A DNA stretch of 64,000 nt. It comes from Limnovirga soli (GTDB taxonomy: Bacteria > Bacteroidota > Bacteroidia > Chitinophagales > Chitinophagaceae). Where the stretch lies: NCBI RefSeq assembly GCF_013106755.1, contig NZ_WHPF01000014.1:1-64000 (forward strand), given 5' to 3'. This document shows, in pieces, positions 1-7,181 of the stretch (the stretch's first letter is position 1; each line of letters starts with the position of its first letter). The notes under the pieces are model-generated. The model saw nothing but the letters and a program-made list of their open reading frames with translations. It ran no database searches and was not told the origin of the DNA. The position numbers and the translations under genes were made by a program.

Positions 1-60
1 GAGCCATTACCCCAAACTTGTTGCGGTATCAATTGGTGTGCGTGTTGTGTTATGGTAAAT

Positions 61-140
61 GCCTTGGTTGATGATTGCGTTTTCTAAGGCACAAGTACGC
101 TGTGCTGCATAGACTTGGCTGCATACTTGCGCCAGAATAG
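61..140. repeat. Cassette spacer repeat, partial copy A
   Basis: This is the right-hand ~80 bp of the array spacer. It starts GCCTTGGTTGATGATTGCGT and runs through CACAAGTACGC and GCATACTTGCGCCAGAA. The same 80 bp recurs at 1901-1980. It contains the inverted pair CAAGTACGC / GCATACTTG. The rest of the spacer lies outside the window or is missing. A 60-codon open frame through this copy on the minus strand has no recognisable product. Confidence 0.8.
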
Positions 141-229
141 GAATAGTATTGCGTCTGCCCGAATTGCTGCTGATTTCGAACAAAAACATGAGAATTTATT
201 TGTTAGCCAGCATAGCAACAAGCCTCATA

Positions 230-721
230 TTAGCAGGCGTTTTTTGTCTTTACAAATGAACGAACGTCAACTTCAATGCCATTTAGTCTTTTTACTACTT
301 GTTGAAATTGTTTTTCATCAAGTATATTCAAGTCAATATTAGTGAGTCCAATTGGGCCAAAATTTCTTTCTGTCAGGTAAAAACCGTTGGATAGTTTAAT
401 AAATGCAGAATAGTCAAAATTAATTTCGTCGTTAAAATAGCTAAAATAAAAGTCTACAATTTTTTGTCCTACAAAATATGATTTTGCTATGTTGGTAACT
501 GAATCACCTGTATCAAAATTATTTTTAAAATAACTTAGGTTGTCTTGAGTTAATTGCAAATACTCCTCATCGTCAAAGTGGGGAATGTCAATAATTATGT
601 CATTCGCAAGTTTTATATAAGAGTGAAAGGATTGTAGGTCATACTCATTTCTTGGAACGTAATGAAATCTTAGCTCCACAATCTCTTGTCCAATTAACTC
701 TGATAATTTTAATGTATCCAT
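230..721 (-). CDS. Hypothetical protein, cassette gene 1 (163 aa)
   Basis: An acidic, soluble-looking protein without signal peptide or membrane segment. I do not recognise a family. It contains two similar halves: 'LIGQEIVELRFHYVP' near the N-terminus and 'FVGQKIVDFYFSYFN' near residue 88, each followed by a strand with 'YIKLANDIIID' or 'FIKLSNGFYLT'. This suggests an internal duplication of a roughly 70-residue beta-rich unit. The flanks carry the inverted cores of the array: TTAGCAGG overlaps the stop codon on the left and CCTGCTAA lies just upstream of the start. It is therefore bounded like a mobile cassette. The start is the first ATG, 9 bp from the spacer core. Confidence 0.7.
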   Translation of the reverse strand: MDTLKLSELIGQEIVELRFHYVPRNEYDLQSFHSYIKLANDIIIDIPHFDDEEYLQLTQDNLSYFKNNFDTGDSVTNIAKSYFVGQKIVDFYFSYFNDEINFDYSAFIKLSNGFYLTERNFGPIGLTNIDLNILDEKQFQQVVKRLNGIEVDVRSFVKTKNAC

Positions 722-729
722 ATAAAATA

Positions 730-968
730 CCTGCTAATTCAAAAATAGACGAACTAAATACCCTTTCCAAAAAAATGCCTTATTGGTAACCAATACTTTT
801 TTAGTTGATCTTTTAAAATAGATAGTGCCTTTATTTTTTTTACAATTCAATATTCCCTTTCATCAAAAAGTCATCAAACGGGTTTATGCTATTTACCAAA
901 TGGAGGTTTAAGATGGCACCAGTGAGCTATGCTGCATAAGCCTGGCTGCATACTTTCGACAGAGTAGG
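730..968. repeat. Cassette spacer repeat, copy B
   Basis: A full-length spacer of about 239 bp between cassette genes 1 and 2. The left core is CCTGCTAATTC, followed by the shared AAAAATAGACGAAC block, a block around TTTTTAGTTGATC, and the right block GCATAAGCCTGGCTGCATAC. The stretch 969-1084 to its right has no convincing gene; it ends with a GTTAGCG core near 1052. It has a short open minus-strand frame (LLKKLGKRKTISKPAKKYL) that I cannot identify. Confidence 0.85.
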
Positions 969-1084
969 TAGTTGCAGTAAACGGCCAGGTATTTTTTGGC
1001 AGGTTTGGAAATAGTCTTCCGTTTGCCCAGCTTTTTCAATAAACCAGTGTTAGCGACTGGGATATTTGTCAAACAAGAACTTTT

Positions 1085-1642
1085 TTATTTGTCCCTGAAG
1101 TATTTTTTTAGGTCTGCTTTTAAAGACCAATGAGAAAAAAACACTGGCGGATTTACCTTCGGATAGTTTTTTACCATCGTAAAATAAATTCTCCCGTCAT
1201 CTATAATAAATGTAATAGTCTTCGTCCAACGGTTATCATATGAAAGATTTTCCTCAAAACTCACAATAATTACTTCTTTACTTTCTCCAAATACTTCATA
1301 ACCGTTTAGCTTTAAAAATTCAAGAAGATGTTTTTTGTTCGTGTGTCTGGGTGAAGAAGTTTCTATTACAATTAATTTCTTTTCAATCAGTTTTCTGAAA
1401 AGTCCGAACAGTCCAAACAAAATAATAAGTGGAAATAGCACAAACGCAAGAGCTCTGTCATTTGAATTATTTAAATTAACATGAAAGTATGCGAATGTCG
1501 GATAAAATACCATTGCTACACAGAGTGTCGACCAAGCAATAGTGTCAGTTATATGCTCAACCTTGTTAAGTCCGCTACGATTAATGGAAAGCCGTCCATC
1601 CGTAATACTTTTTTCAGTGTTTATGTAAGAGAGGTTTGCCAT
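1085..1642 (-). CDS. Hypothetical membrane protein, cassette gene 2 (185 aa)
   Basis: Two closely spaced hydrophobic segments are visible at about residues 33-53 and 64-82. They are followed by a ~100-residue soluble C-terminal part rich in beta-strand-like stretches (KKLIVIETSS, EVIIVSFEE, RIYFTMVK). This is the layout of an inner-membrane anchor with a cytoplasmic domain. I do not recognise a family. The gene sits between spacer copies B and C. Upstream is the core CCGCTAACTC (1661) and downstream the inverted core GTTAGCG (1052). It has no plausible operon partner. Confidence 0.7.
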   Translation of the reverse strand: MANLSYINTEKSITDGRLSINRSGLNKVEHITDTIAWSTLCVAMVFYPTFAYFHVNLNNSNDRALAFVLFPLIILFGLFGLFRKLIEKKLIVIETSSPRHTNKKHLLEFLKLNGYEVFGESKEVIIVSFEENLSYDNRWTKTITFIIDDGRIYFTMVKNYPKVNPPVFFSHWSLKADLKKYFRDK

Positions 1643-1660
1643 TCGAGGGTTTTATGCTTG

Positions 1661-1980
1661 CCGCTAACTCAAAAATAGGCGAACTAAATAGCCTTTCCAA
1701 AAAAATGGGTTATTGATAATGAATGATTTTATATTCTGTTTTTTAAAATAGATATTGCGTCTATTTTTTACCATTCAATATTCCCTTTCTTCCATAAGGC
1801 ATCAAAGGGGCTTATACTATTTACCATATGGAGGTTTATGATGACACAAGTACGCTTTACTGCATAAGCCTGGCTGCATACTTGCCACAGAATGGGTTAT
1901 GTCTTGGTTGATGATTGCGTTTGTTAAGGCACAAGTACGCTTTGCTGCATAAATCTGGCTGCATACTTGCGCCAGAAGGG
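1661..1980. repeat. Cassette spacer repeat, copy C with duplicated right end
   Basis: This spacer starts at the core CCGCTAACTC and reaches its normal right end near 1895. A second copy of the right-hand block (1901-1980, nearly identical to 61-140) is then appended. The following core AATGTTAGCGGTAG lies at 1993-2006, so the gap is bounded by inverted CCGCTAAC and GTTAGCGG. The extra right end suggests two spacers recombined and lost the cassette between them. Confidence 0.85.
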
Positions 1981-1996
1981 GGCATAAAACCCAATG

Positions 1997-2521
1997 TTAG
2001 CGGTAGTCATGTCTCAGTTTTTTCCATCTATAAAAATAGTAGCAAATTCCTGCTAGAATAAATAGAGGCCCAACTAAATATTGCAGAATATTATTTTCTT
2101 TTTTTATTGTCAAACTGCTTTTTAAAAATGATAAATTGTCATTGTGTAAGTCGTAAATGCGAATTCGTTCATTTGATTTCGTAAGGTTAGTTTTGTCAGA
2201 TTTTGAAATTTCTACAGAAATAAACTGTCCGATGTTAGCAACTTTTTCAAATTCGCTTTTGTCAAAGAAATTTAAAAAGTCAGCAGGTATTTGGAAAGTT
2301 GCTTCATGCTGTGTCAGCCAAATGTAATATTTTTTTGTTCCCCTTTTTCCGTCAATAAATGAATATTTCGCAAGTGTTCCATTAATTGTAATTAGTTCGG
2401 AAGGCGATGATATTTTTTCTGTAATTATTGAAGAAAACAAAAGCCAAAGTCCAATCAATATTGAAAATGAAACAAATGCATATTGTCGTCTGTCAATCCA
2501 TGGCACTATGTAATTCCACAT
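1997..2521 (-). CDS. Hypothetical two-TM protein, cassette gene 3 (174 aa)
   Basis: The protein has one hydrophobic segment near the N-terminus (residues ~16-35) and another near the C-terminus (~148-165), with a ~110-residue soluble loop between them. The loop contains 'NGTLAKYSFIDGKRG' and 'TFQIPADFLNFFD'. The layout recalls DUF3592-like proteins, but similarity is too weak to assign. Its stop overlaps the left core GTTAGCGG at about 1995-2003. Its start is followed by the attC-like foldback at 2551-2684, so this cassette uses two different types of spacer. Confidence 0.7.
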   Translation of the reverse strand: MWNYIVPWIDRRQYAFVSFSILIGLWLLFSSIITEKISSPSELITINGTLAKYSFIDGKRGTKKYYIWLTQHEATFQIPADFLNFFDKSEFEKVANIGQFISVEISKSDKTNLTKSNERIRIYDLHNDNLSFLKSSLTIKKENNILQYLVGPLFILAGICYYFYRWKKLRHDYR

Positions 2522-2550
2522 GTATCTAAAAATGTAAGGTCGTTTGATTA

Positions 2551-2684
2551 CCGTTAACGTTTTGCCGCTTTGCGAAGGCGGGGATTTTCAGCACTAAACT
2601 TCAATAGATGCAAAAAGCTTGAACTTAGCACTTCACTTTTATAGAAGCACGAAACCCCCGCTTTTGCAAAACGGCTGTTGGCGG
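2551..2684. repeat. attC-like foldback between cassette genes 3 and 4
   Basis: A 134-bp element bounded by ACCGTTAAC on the left and CTGTTGGCGGT on the right, which are inverted. Inside, GTTTTGC (2559-2565) pairs with GCAAAAC (2666-2672), and GCGGGG (2578-2583) pairs with CCCCGC (2656-2661). An inner imperfect pair is CTAAACTTCAA / TTGAACTTAG. The two stems are separated by unequal spacers (12 and 4 nt), as in integron attC sites. The outer cores are CGYYAAC / GTTRRCG and do not match the canonical RYYYAAC / GTTRRRY. Integrase use is inferred only. Confidence 0.6.
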
Positions 2685-2739
2685 TATGTGCTTTTATTCT
2701 TATGAGTGTCTTATTAAATTTAGAGCAGTCATTTAAGGT

Positions 2740-3138
2740 TTATTTTATTGTCTGTTTGTGTTTTTTTCGTTTAATAGCAAAGCTTATTTGGATTATTGCT
2801 CCTATTAATGCCCCAAGAGTTAGAAATGGCACAGCATGAACAAAACCGTCTGGTAAAAAAGGTAAGTATTCCTGTAAAAATGTCTTTGAGTAGGAAGATG
2901 ACGGGTCAGCATGAAGTCTGAGTTCCTTCTCCCACGTTGTGAAAATGCATCCCCCAGTAAAAACCAGTGAAATAATCTGTCCAAATGAGCAAGCTATGAA
3001 AGCCCAAGCAAAAAAGTCTTTCTTGTGAAACTTGGCAAACCTTCCTGTAAATAAGGCAACGCCTCCCGCCACCGAAATTCCAACTACAATGGCATGTAAA
3101 ATTAAAATTCCGTTTGCTATTAAAATTTCGTGTTTCAT
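2740..3138 (-). CDS. DUF2784-like membrane protein, cassette gene 4 (132 aa)
   Basis: A small integral membrane protein with hydrophobic stretches at about residues 5-32, 43-65 and 97-121. The central stretch GGCIFTTWEKELR, followed by a Y..xFLQEYLPFL segment, matches my memory of the DUF2784 family pattern (G-C-P-L-T-x-W-E-x-x-L-R, then Y...F..YL). Function of that family is unknown. The gene is bounded by inverted cores: CTGTTGGCGGT at 2674-2685 downstream and ACCGCCAACTC at about 3175-3185 upstream. The basic C-terminus (KRKKHKQTIK) should lie in the cytoplasm. Confidence 0.75.
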   Translation of the reverse strand: MKHEILIANGILILHAIVVGISVAGGVALFTGRFAKFHKKDFFAWAFIACSFGQIISLVFTGGCIFTTWEKELRLHADPSSSYSKTFLQEYLPFLPDGFVHAVPFLTLGALIGAIIQISFAIKRKKHKQTIK

Positions 3139-3175
3139 TTTAATTTTATTTCTCGTGATACATCTTTTAGCATTA

Positions 3176-3410
3176 CCGCCAACTCAAAAATAGACGAACT
3201 AAATAGCCTTTCCAAAAAATGCCTTATTGGTAACCAATACTTTTTTAGTTGATTTTTTAAAATAGATGGTGCGTCTATTTTTTACCATTTAATATGCACA
3301 TTCTTTCAAAAGTCATCAAAGGGGATTATACTATTTGCCAAATGGAGGTTTAAGATGGCGTAAGTACGCAATGCTGCATAAGCCTGGCTGCATACTTGCG
3401 ACAGAATGGG
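3176..3410. repeat. Cassette spacer repeat, copy D
   Basis: A full spacer from the core CCGCCAACTC to GCATACTTGCGACAGAATGGG-type right end. It shares long stretches with copies B and E, including GGTAACCAATACTTTTTTAG. It is directly followed by the nuclease-like remnant at 3411-3560, whose reading frame runs on into the spacer until a stop near 3306. Confidence 0.85.
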
Positions 3411-3560
3411 AATTGCTTTTACTTGAACAGATAAAGTCATAATGTCTTTGTTAGCGAATAGGGCAATAGCTTTTGCATTTCCTATTGTCACACCAATAGA
3501 TAAGCCTCTGCAATACAATTCAGCAGCAACAAAAGATTCTCCTGCAAGATATGTGTTGTT
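3411..3560 (-). pseudogene. Truncated remnant of a PD-(D/E)XK nuclease-like gene
   Basis: The minus-strand frame gives TYLAGESFVAAELYCRGL, then IGNAKAIALFANK and finally LSVQVKAIP. This resembles the N-terminal half of a small uncharacterised nuclease-like family: GE-x-x-VAAEL-x-x-RG, then LGN-x-K, then the QVK strand of a (D/E)xK motif. There is no ATG between the in-frame TGA at 3561-3563 and the conserved start. Homology stops exactly where spacer D begins, so the gene lacks both ends. A frame from an internal ATG at 3518 continues into the spacer, but this is unlikely to be a real product. Family assignment is from memory of the motif pattern. Confidence 0.5.
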
Positions 3561-3604
3561 TCATTCCATTTTAATTTGTCAAAATGTTTGATTAGAAGTA
3601 TGTG

Positions 3605-3856
3605 TCAATGAAAAAGCCATTTATAAAGAAATACACTCAGCCAGAAAAGGATAAATGCAAAAAGCAAAAACATTTCCATTTTAAAAGAGTTGTTCAAGTC
3701 TTTGTCCCACTTTTTCTTTGACCATATAGATAAAATGTTTGGATAAATAAACCAATAAATAGATTTTTTAAATGACTTAAAGTCTTTAAATATGAGTTTG
3801 GCTGCAACTAGCAGAAGTGTAAAGTCAACAAGTATGAATATTTGTAGGGTGCTCAT
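3605..3856 (-). CDS. Small two-TM hypothetical protein, cassette gene 5 (83 aa)
   Basis: A very hydrophobic small protein with segments at about residues 4-22 and 60-80 and a basic, aromatic middle (FKSFKKSIYWFIYPN, SKKKWDKDLNN). No family recognised. It lies between the nuclease-like remnant and spacer E and starts 8 bp from the spacer core CAGATAGTTC, which is more degenerate than in other copies. Given its length and hydrophobicity it could be a toxin or antitoxin-type peptide, but nothing in the sequence proves this. Confidence 0.55.
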   Translation of the reverse strand: MSTLQIFILVDFTLLLVAAKLIFKDFKSFKKSIYWFIYPNILSIWSKKKWDKDLNNSFKMEMFLLFAFILFWLSVFLYKWLFH

Positions 3857-3863
3857 TTAAAGT

Positions 3864-4100
3864 GGCAGATAGTTCAAAAATAGACGAACTAATTAGCCTT
3901 TCTAAAAAAAGGTATTATTGGTAACCAATACTTTTTTAGTTGATTTTTTAAAAAAGATGGTGCGTCTATTTTTTTCCATTTAATATGCACATTCTACCAA
4001 AAGTCAACAAATGGCTAATACTATTTACCAAATAGAGGTTTAATATGGCACAAGTAAGCTATCCTGCATAAGCCTGGCTGCATACTTGAGTCAGAATGGG
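3864..4100. repeat. Cassette spacer repeat, copy E
   Basis: A full spacer of ~237 bp, closest to copy D (shared GGTAACCAATACTTTTTTAG and TTAATATGCACATTCT). Its left core has decayed to CAGATAGTTC. The right end reads GCATACTTGAGTCAGAATGGG-like. The 106 bp to its right (4101-4206) hold no convincing gene, only an open minus-strand frame without a start. Confidence 0.85.
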
Positions 4101-4206
4101 ATAACCTGTTCTCTTTGTAAAATACTCGGTGATACACTGTTGCTTGATGTCCATTTTTAGTCAACCTATTCAGGACGAGGCATTGCAGCTGTTGATTGTT
4201 CCAATG

Positions 4207-5418
4207 TCAAGCCCCACTTTCGGCAATGCCACTATTGCCTGCCGCTCTTATCGAAATTTCTTTTTGGGCGTCTTTTATAAATTTGTCTATCATATATGTG
4301 CTACTGTCAATCTCTTTTGCCTTCGCAAAATTTTGTAAGGCTTCATCAACTTCTCCTTTGTCAAAATGGTATATGCCCATATTCATATATGCGTAAGAAT
4401 TGTCTGGATCAATCTCAAATGATCGGTTGATGTCCTGCAAACCTTCTTCTGTCTGTCCTAATTTAATTTTCGCAAGCCCTCTATTGTTGTATGAATATGC
4501 GAAGTCTGTATCAAGCTCGATGGATTTGTCAAAGAGAGAAATAGCTTCCTTATATTTCTCCATGAGGTTTAAAGTGTATCCTTTGTTATTTAAGGAGTAT
4601 TTGTTGAAGGGATTTAAACGTAATGATTTATCATAAAGTTCCAAAGCTTCGTCATGAAACCCAAGCATGGAATTTGATAATGCAATGTTCGATAAATCAT
4701 CCGAATTCATTTTACCTCTTATTGCAAATGCGTCTGAAATTTCTTTTGCTTTATGATAATTTTTTTCTTGCAGGTAAGAGCTGATTGCTAACCGGTATAT
4801 GTTTTCATCTTCTTTGGATGAAAGAAGTTTCTCCAATAGAACTGCGGCATCAGCAAATTTTTGTTCATTGTATAAGTCAGCCGCTTGTGTATATTCTTTT
4901 GGTAATCTTATATAGTAAAAGAGTTGCTTTAAGCTATATCCATCGTTGTATGTAATTTTACCGTCGTACAACTTAATCGGTTTTTTACTAGGTATCAGAT
5001 TAATAAGAAGGTCAAGAAATGCAGATCCAAGAAATATAATAAGAAACAATTTCAAAAAACCGTGAAGGTCATATGCAAATGTGAAATAGCAAGCTGTTGT
5101 CGCAATTATTAAAGATGCAATTGGTCCTGTCAAAGTGTAAATAATTTGTCTTTTTACGGAAACTGATTTTGCAGACGGAATACAAATTCCAAGCCGCCAA
5201 GCGAAAGGATTACTGCGTAAGAAAATTGTCAACAATCCGAAATTTATTTTGACACACTTTTTGGGGTCACCGTAAGTGCCAATGTAAATTGTCGCCCTTT
5301 GTTTTGTTAGCAATATTACAGATATGGCATGTCCAAGCTCATGAAACAACACCGTCAAGGGTCTTGTTATGAGAACCAAACCAATAAGTAGCATAAGAAA
5401 AATAGGGAAATATTGCAT
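4207..5418 (-). CDS. M50-type membrane metalloprotease fused to TPR repeats, cassette gene 6 (403 aa)
   Basis: The N-terminal ~165 residues form a membrane domain with the zinc motif HELGH at residues 26-30 in the first hydrophobic segment. A 'TLTGPIASLI' segment follows near residue 110, and 'NLIPSKKP' plus 'NDGYSL' near residues 143-163 provide the second M50 motif (N-x-x-P ... D-G). This is the layout of intramembrane site-2-type proteases. From ~178 to ~385 it carries at least five TPR units (for example YKEAISLFDKSIELD and GLQDINRSFEIDPD), probably on the cytoplasmic side for substrate docking. It is the largest cassette gene and stands alone between spacers E and F. M50-TPR fusions of this size are, to my knowledge, not well characterised. 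Confidence 0.85.
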   Translation of the reverse strand: MQYFPIFLMLLIGLVLITRPLTVLFHELGHAISVILLTKQRATIYIGTYGDPKKCVKINFGLLTIFLRSNPFAWRLGICIPSAKSVSVKRQIIYTLTGPIASLIIATTACYFTFAYDLHGFLKLFLIIFLGSAFLDLLINLIPSKKPIKLYDGKITYNDGYSLKQLFYYIRLPKEYTQAADLYNEQKFADAAVLLEKLLSSKEDENIYRLAISSYLQEKNYHKAKEISDAFAIRGKMNSDDLSNIALSNSMLGFHDEALELYDKSLRLNPFNKYSLNNKGYTLNLMEKYKEAISLFDKSIELDTDFAYSYNNRGLAKIKLGQTEEGLQDINRSFEIDPDNSYAYMNMGIYHFDKGEVDEALQNFAKAKEIDSSTYMIDKFIKDAQKEISIRAAGNSGIAESGA

Positions 5419-5464
5419 GTCTGTCGTGTCAGTTAGTTTTATGCCATACGGTCACTAGAGGGTT

Positions 5465-5680
5465 GCAGGCAATTCAAAAATATAGGAACTAAATACCCTT
5501 TCCAAAAAAATGGCACTATTGATACTCAATACTTTTATAGTACGTATATTTTTTACAATTTAATATTCCTCTTCTTTCAAAAGGCATTAAAAGGGCTTGT
5601 GCTATTTACCAATGGTGGTTTATGATGTTTTAAATACGTTGTGGTGCAATGGCCTGGCTGTATATTTACGACAGAAAGGG
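5465..5680. repeat. Cassette spacer repeat, copy F (diverged)
   Basis: The most diverged internal spacer: the core is GCAGGCAATTC, the AAAAATATAGGAAC block is retained, and the right end reads GGCCTGGCTGTATATTTACG. It lacks part of the central TTTTTAGTTGAT block. The remaining 91 bp up to the stop of the next gene show nothing else. Confidence 0.8.
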
Positions 5681-5771
5681 TGAGCAGGACAAAGGGTAAT
5701 CTCTTTTACAATTCTAATCCTCCCGTCAACTCCTTTCACAGAAAGGTATTTATTTGAAGTTACAGGTCACC

Positions 5772-6755
5772 CTATGGAAGACCTGAAAAAAAAAGCTTCT
5801 TTTCCAGTGTCCAAACATCATTATCATACCTGAAATTTGGATGATTGGGAGTGCCGCCATATTTGCCTCCGGTAATATAAATTTTGTTTTTATAAACTGT
5901 TGAAGCAATACCGCCCCGAGGTAGCCAAGGTGCATTTTGAGTTAGCCAATTTTTGCCGTCGGAACTAAATAACACCTGACTTGAAAACTGTCCATTTCTG
6001 TTGCAACCCAATAACCAAATTTTATTGTCAAACACTTGTGTTGAATAGCCAAATATTTGCTCACCTTTTACGATTTCATCTGTAACTTTTTGCCAATTTA
6101 AACCATCAGTTGAGCTCCAAACGTCATTCTCAAGTAAATATAATTTGCCATTTAAAAATACAATTTGGCTCCCACCTCTTTTTCCAAAAGGCAGGTTCTC
6201 TTTTTGCTTTGTCCAATTTATTCCGTCAGGGGAATTCCAAATGTCTGAGTATTTTGTTTGTTTATCTTCACCACCAATTATCCAGATTTTATTGTCAAAT
6301 ACAAAGGGATGATAAAAGAACCGCTTTGGTATGTTGCTCAGGCTTGATATGGTAACCCAATTTTTAAAGTCCGATGTTTTATATATTTCTGGCTTGAAAG
6401 TAAATTGCTCAATATTTCCTTCAAAATGTCCAAGTCCTAATATTGTCTCATTAAATTGAACATAGTCCAGAAAAGCAAGGTTGTAAATTGAGTTTGGCAG
6501 TTGTGATTTTGTCCAATTGGTGCCATTAGTTGAGAACCAATTTCCATCAGGATGGAATGTCCATAAAGTATCTCTATTGCTGAACATTTGGAAATTGTAA
6601 TTCTTCTTCCAATCTGCACTATCAAGTATTTTTGTCCAAACATAGGAAGAGTCGGGTTTAATAACGGGCTTCTCAGCTGATTCAGAGGCATTTTCATTCG
6701 ATTGATTCGAACAAGATGCAAGAAGTGAAATAAGTAAAGGGATAAACTGTTTCAT
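5772..6755 (-). CDS. Kelch-like beta-propeller lipoprotein, cassette gene 7 (327 aa)
   Basis: The N-terminus MKQFIPLLISLLASCSNQS is a lipoprotein signal peptide with lipobox LASC, so the mature protein is probably tethered to a periplasmic or outer-membrane leaflet. The rest is built of repeats of about 45-50 residues. Each contains an 'SxDGxNW' or 'TNGTNWTK' turn (STNGTNW, SPDGINW, SSTDGLNWQ, SSDGKNW) and a 'V F-x-N-K-I-W/Y-I-x-G-G' strand. This is the kelch/beta-propeller pattern. No catalytic residues are apparent; a binding role is likely. It ends the array on the right, followed by the degenerate spacer G. Confidence 0.8.
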   Translation of the reverse strand: MKQFIPLLISLLASCSNQSNENASESAEKPVIKPDSSYVWTKILDSADWKKNYNFQMFSNRDTLWTFHPDGNWFSTNGTNWTKSQLPNSIYNLAFLDYVQFNETILGLGHFEGNIEQFTFKPEIYKTSDFKNWVTISSLSNIPKRFFYHPFVFDNKIWIIGGEDKQTKYSDIWNSPDGINWTKQKENLPFGKRGGSQIVFLNGKLYLLENDVWSSTDGLNWQKVTDEIVKGEQIFGYSTQVFDNKIWLLGCNRNGQFSSQVLFSSDGKNWLTQNAPWLPRGGIASTVYKNKIYITGGKYGGTPNHPNFRYDNDVWTLEKKLFFSGLP

Positions 6756-6797
6756 AATTTATATTTTACGAATCTCGTGAGGTGTCAAATAAGCTTG

Positions 6798-6915
6798 CCG
6801 CTAACTCAAAAATAAACGAACTAAATAGCCTTTCCAAAAAAATGCGTTAATGATAATCAATGCCTTTATAGTGCATTTTTTCAAATGGTTGGGGTATATT
6901 TTTTACCATTCAATA
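6798..6915. repeat. Cassette spacer repeat, truncated copy G (array end)
   Basis: Only the left half of the spacer is present, from CCGCTAACTCAAAAATAAAC to TTTTTTACCATTCAATAT. The homology stops near 6915, at a 51-bp tandem duplication. This marks the right boundary of the array; beyond 7.1 kb the genes are ordinary chromosomal ones on both strands. Confidence 0.8.
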
Positions 6916-6917
6916 TC

Positions 6918-7021
6918 TTTCGCTGTTGCTGGCGTCCCCACCCACTGCCTTCTCTCAAATCTCCACTTTTTCGCTGTTATTGGCGTCCCCGCCAACAACC
7001 TTCACCCTAATCTCCACTTTG
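6918..7021. repeat. 51-bp tandem duplication with GGCG hairpin at array end
   Basis: Two tandem units start TTTCGCTGTT at 6918 and 6969 and each end in CAAATCTCCACTTT or a close variant. The second unit contains the near-perfect hairpin GTTATTGGCG (6976-6985), loop TCCC, CGCCAACAAC (6990-6999). The stem contains the TTGGCG core seen at the cassette boundaries. Confidence 0.7.
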
Positions 7022-7045
7022 GGAAAGCTCAGTATATTCCCGAAC

Positions 7046-7072
7046 GTACAAGTGTGCGACGCAAGTAAAGCT
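7046..7072 (-). repeat. Intergenic GCAC element, copy 1
   Basis: GTACAAGTGTGCGACGCAAG plus TAAAGCT. This is the reverse complement of the family core CTTGCGTCGCACACTTGTAC. It lies downstream of the GH3 gene, between its terminator and the cassette array. Confidence 0.85.
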
Positions 7073-7133
7073 CCATAATCACCTGCAGCCGGGTCCATAA
7101 AAAATGAAATATTAATAAGGGGGATTACAAAAA

Positions 7134-7160
7134 AAAAAGGGCAGCAATGCCGCCCTTTTT
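7134..7160 (-). terminator. Rho-independent terminator of the GH3 gene
   Basis: AAAAAGGGC (7134-7142), a 9-nt loop, then GCCCTTTTT (7152-7160). Read on the minus strand the hairpin follows the GH3 stop codon by 21 bp and ends in a U-run. The A-run on the other side would also let it act in the opposite direction. Confidence 0.75.
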
Positions 7161-7181
7161 AGGATAGTATATTTACTGCAA

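Noticed and set aside
7-189. 60-codon minus-strand frame at the left end
   Set aside because: It mostly translates spacer copy A and shares its peptide (CSQ-x-YAA) with the frame over copy D, so it reflects the repeat and not a gene.
2551-2684. Canonical integron attC site
   Set aside because: The fold is right but the cores are CGYYAAC / GTTRRCG instead of RYYYAAC / GTTRRRY, and no integrase gene or attI is visible; reported only as attC-like.
1-7070. CRISPR array based on regularly spaced repeats
   Set aside because: The repeats are >200 bp and separated by whole genes; no short direct repeats with unique spacers.
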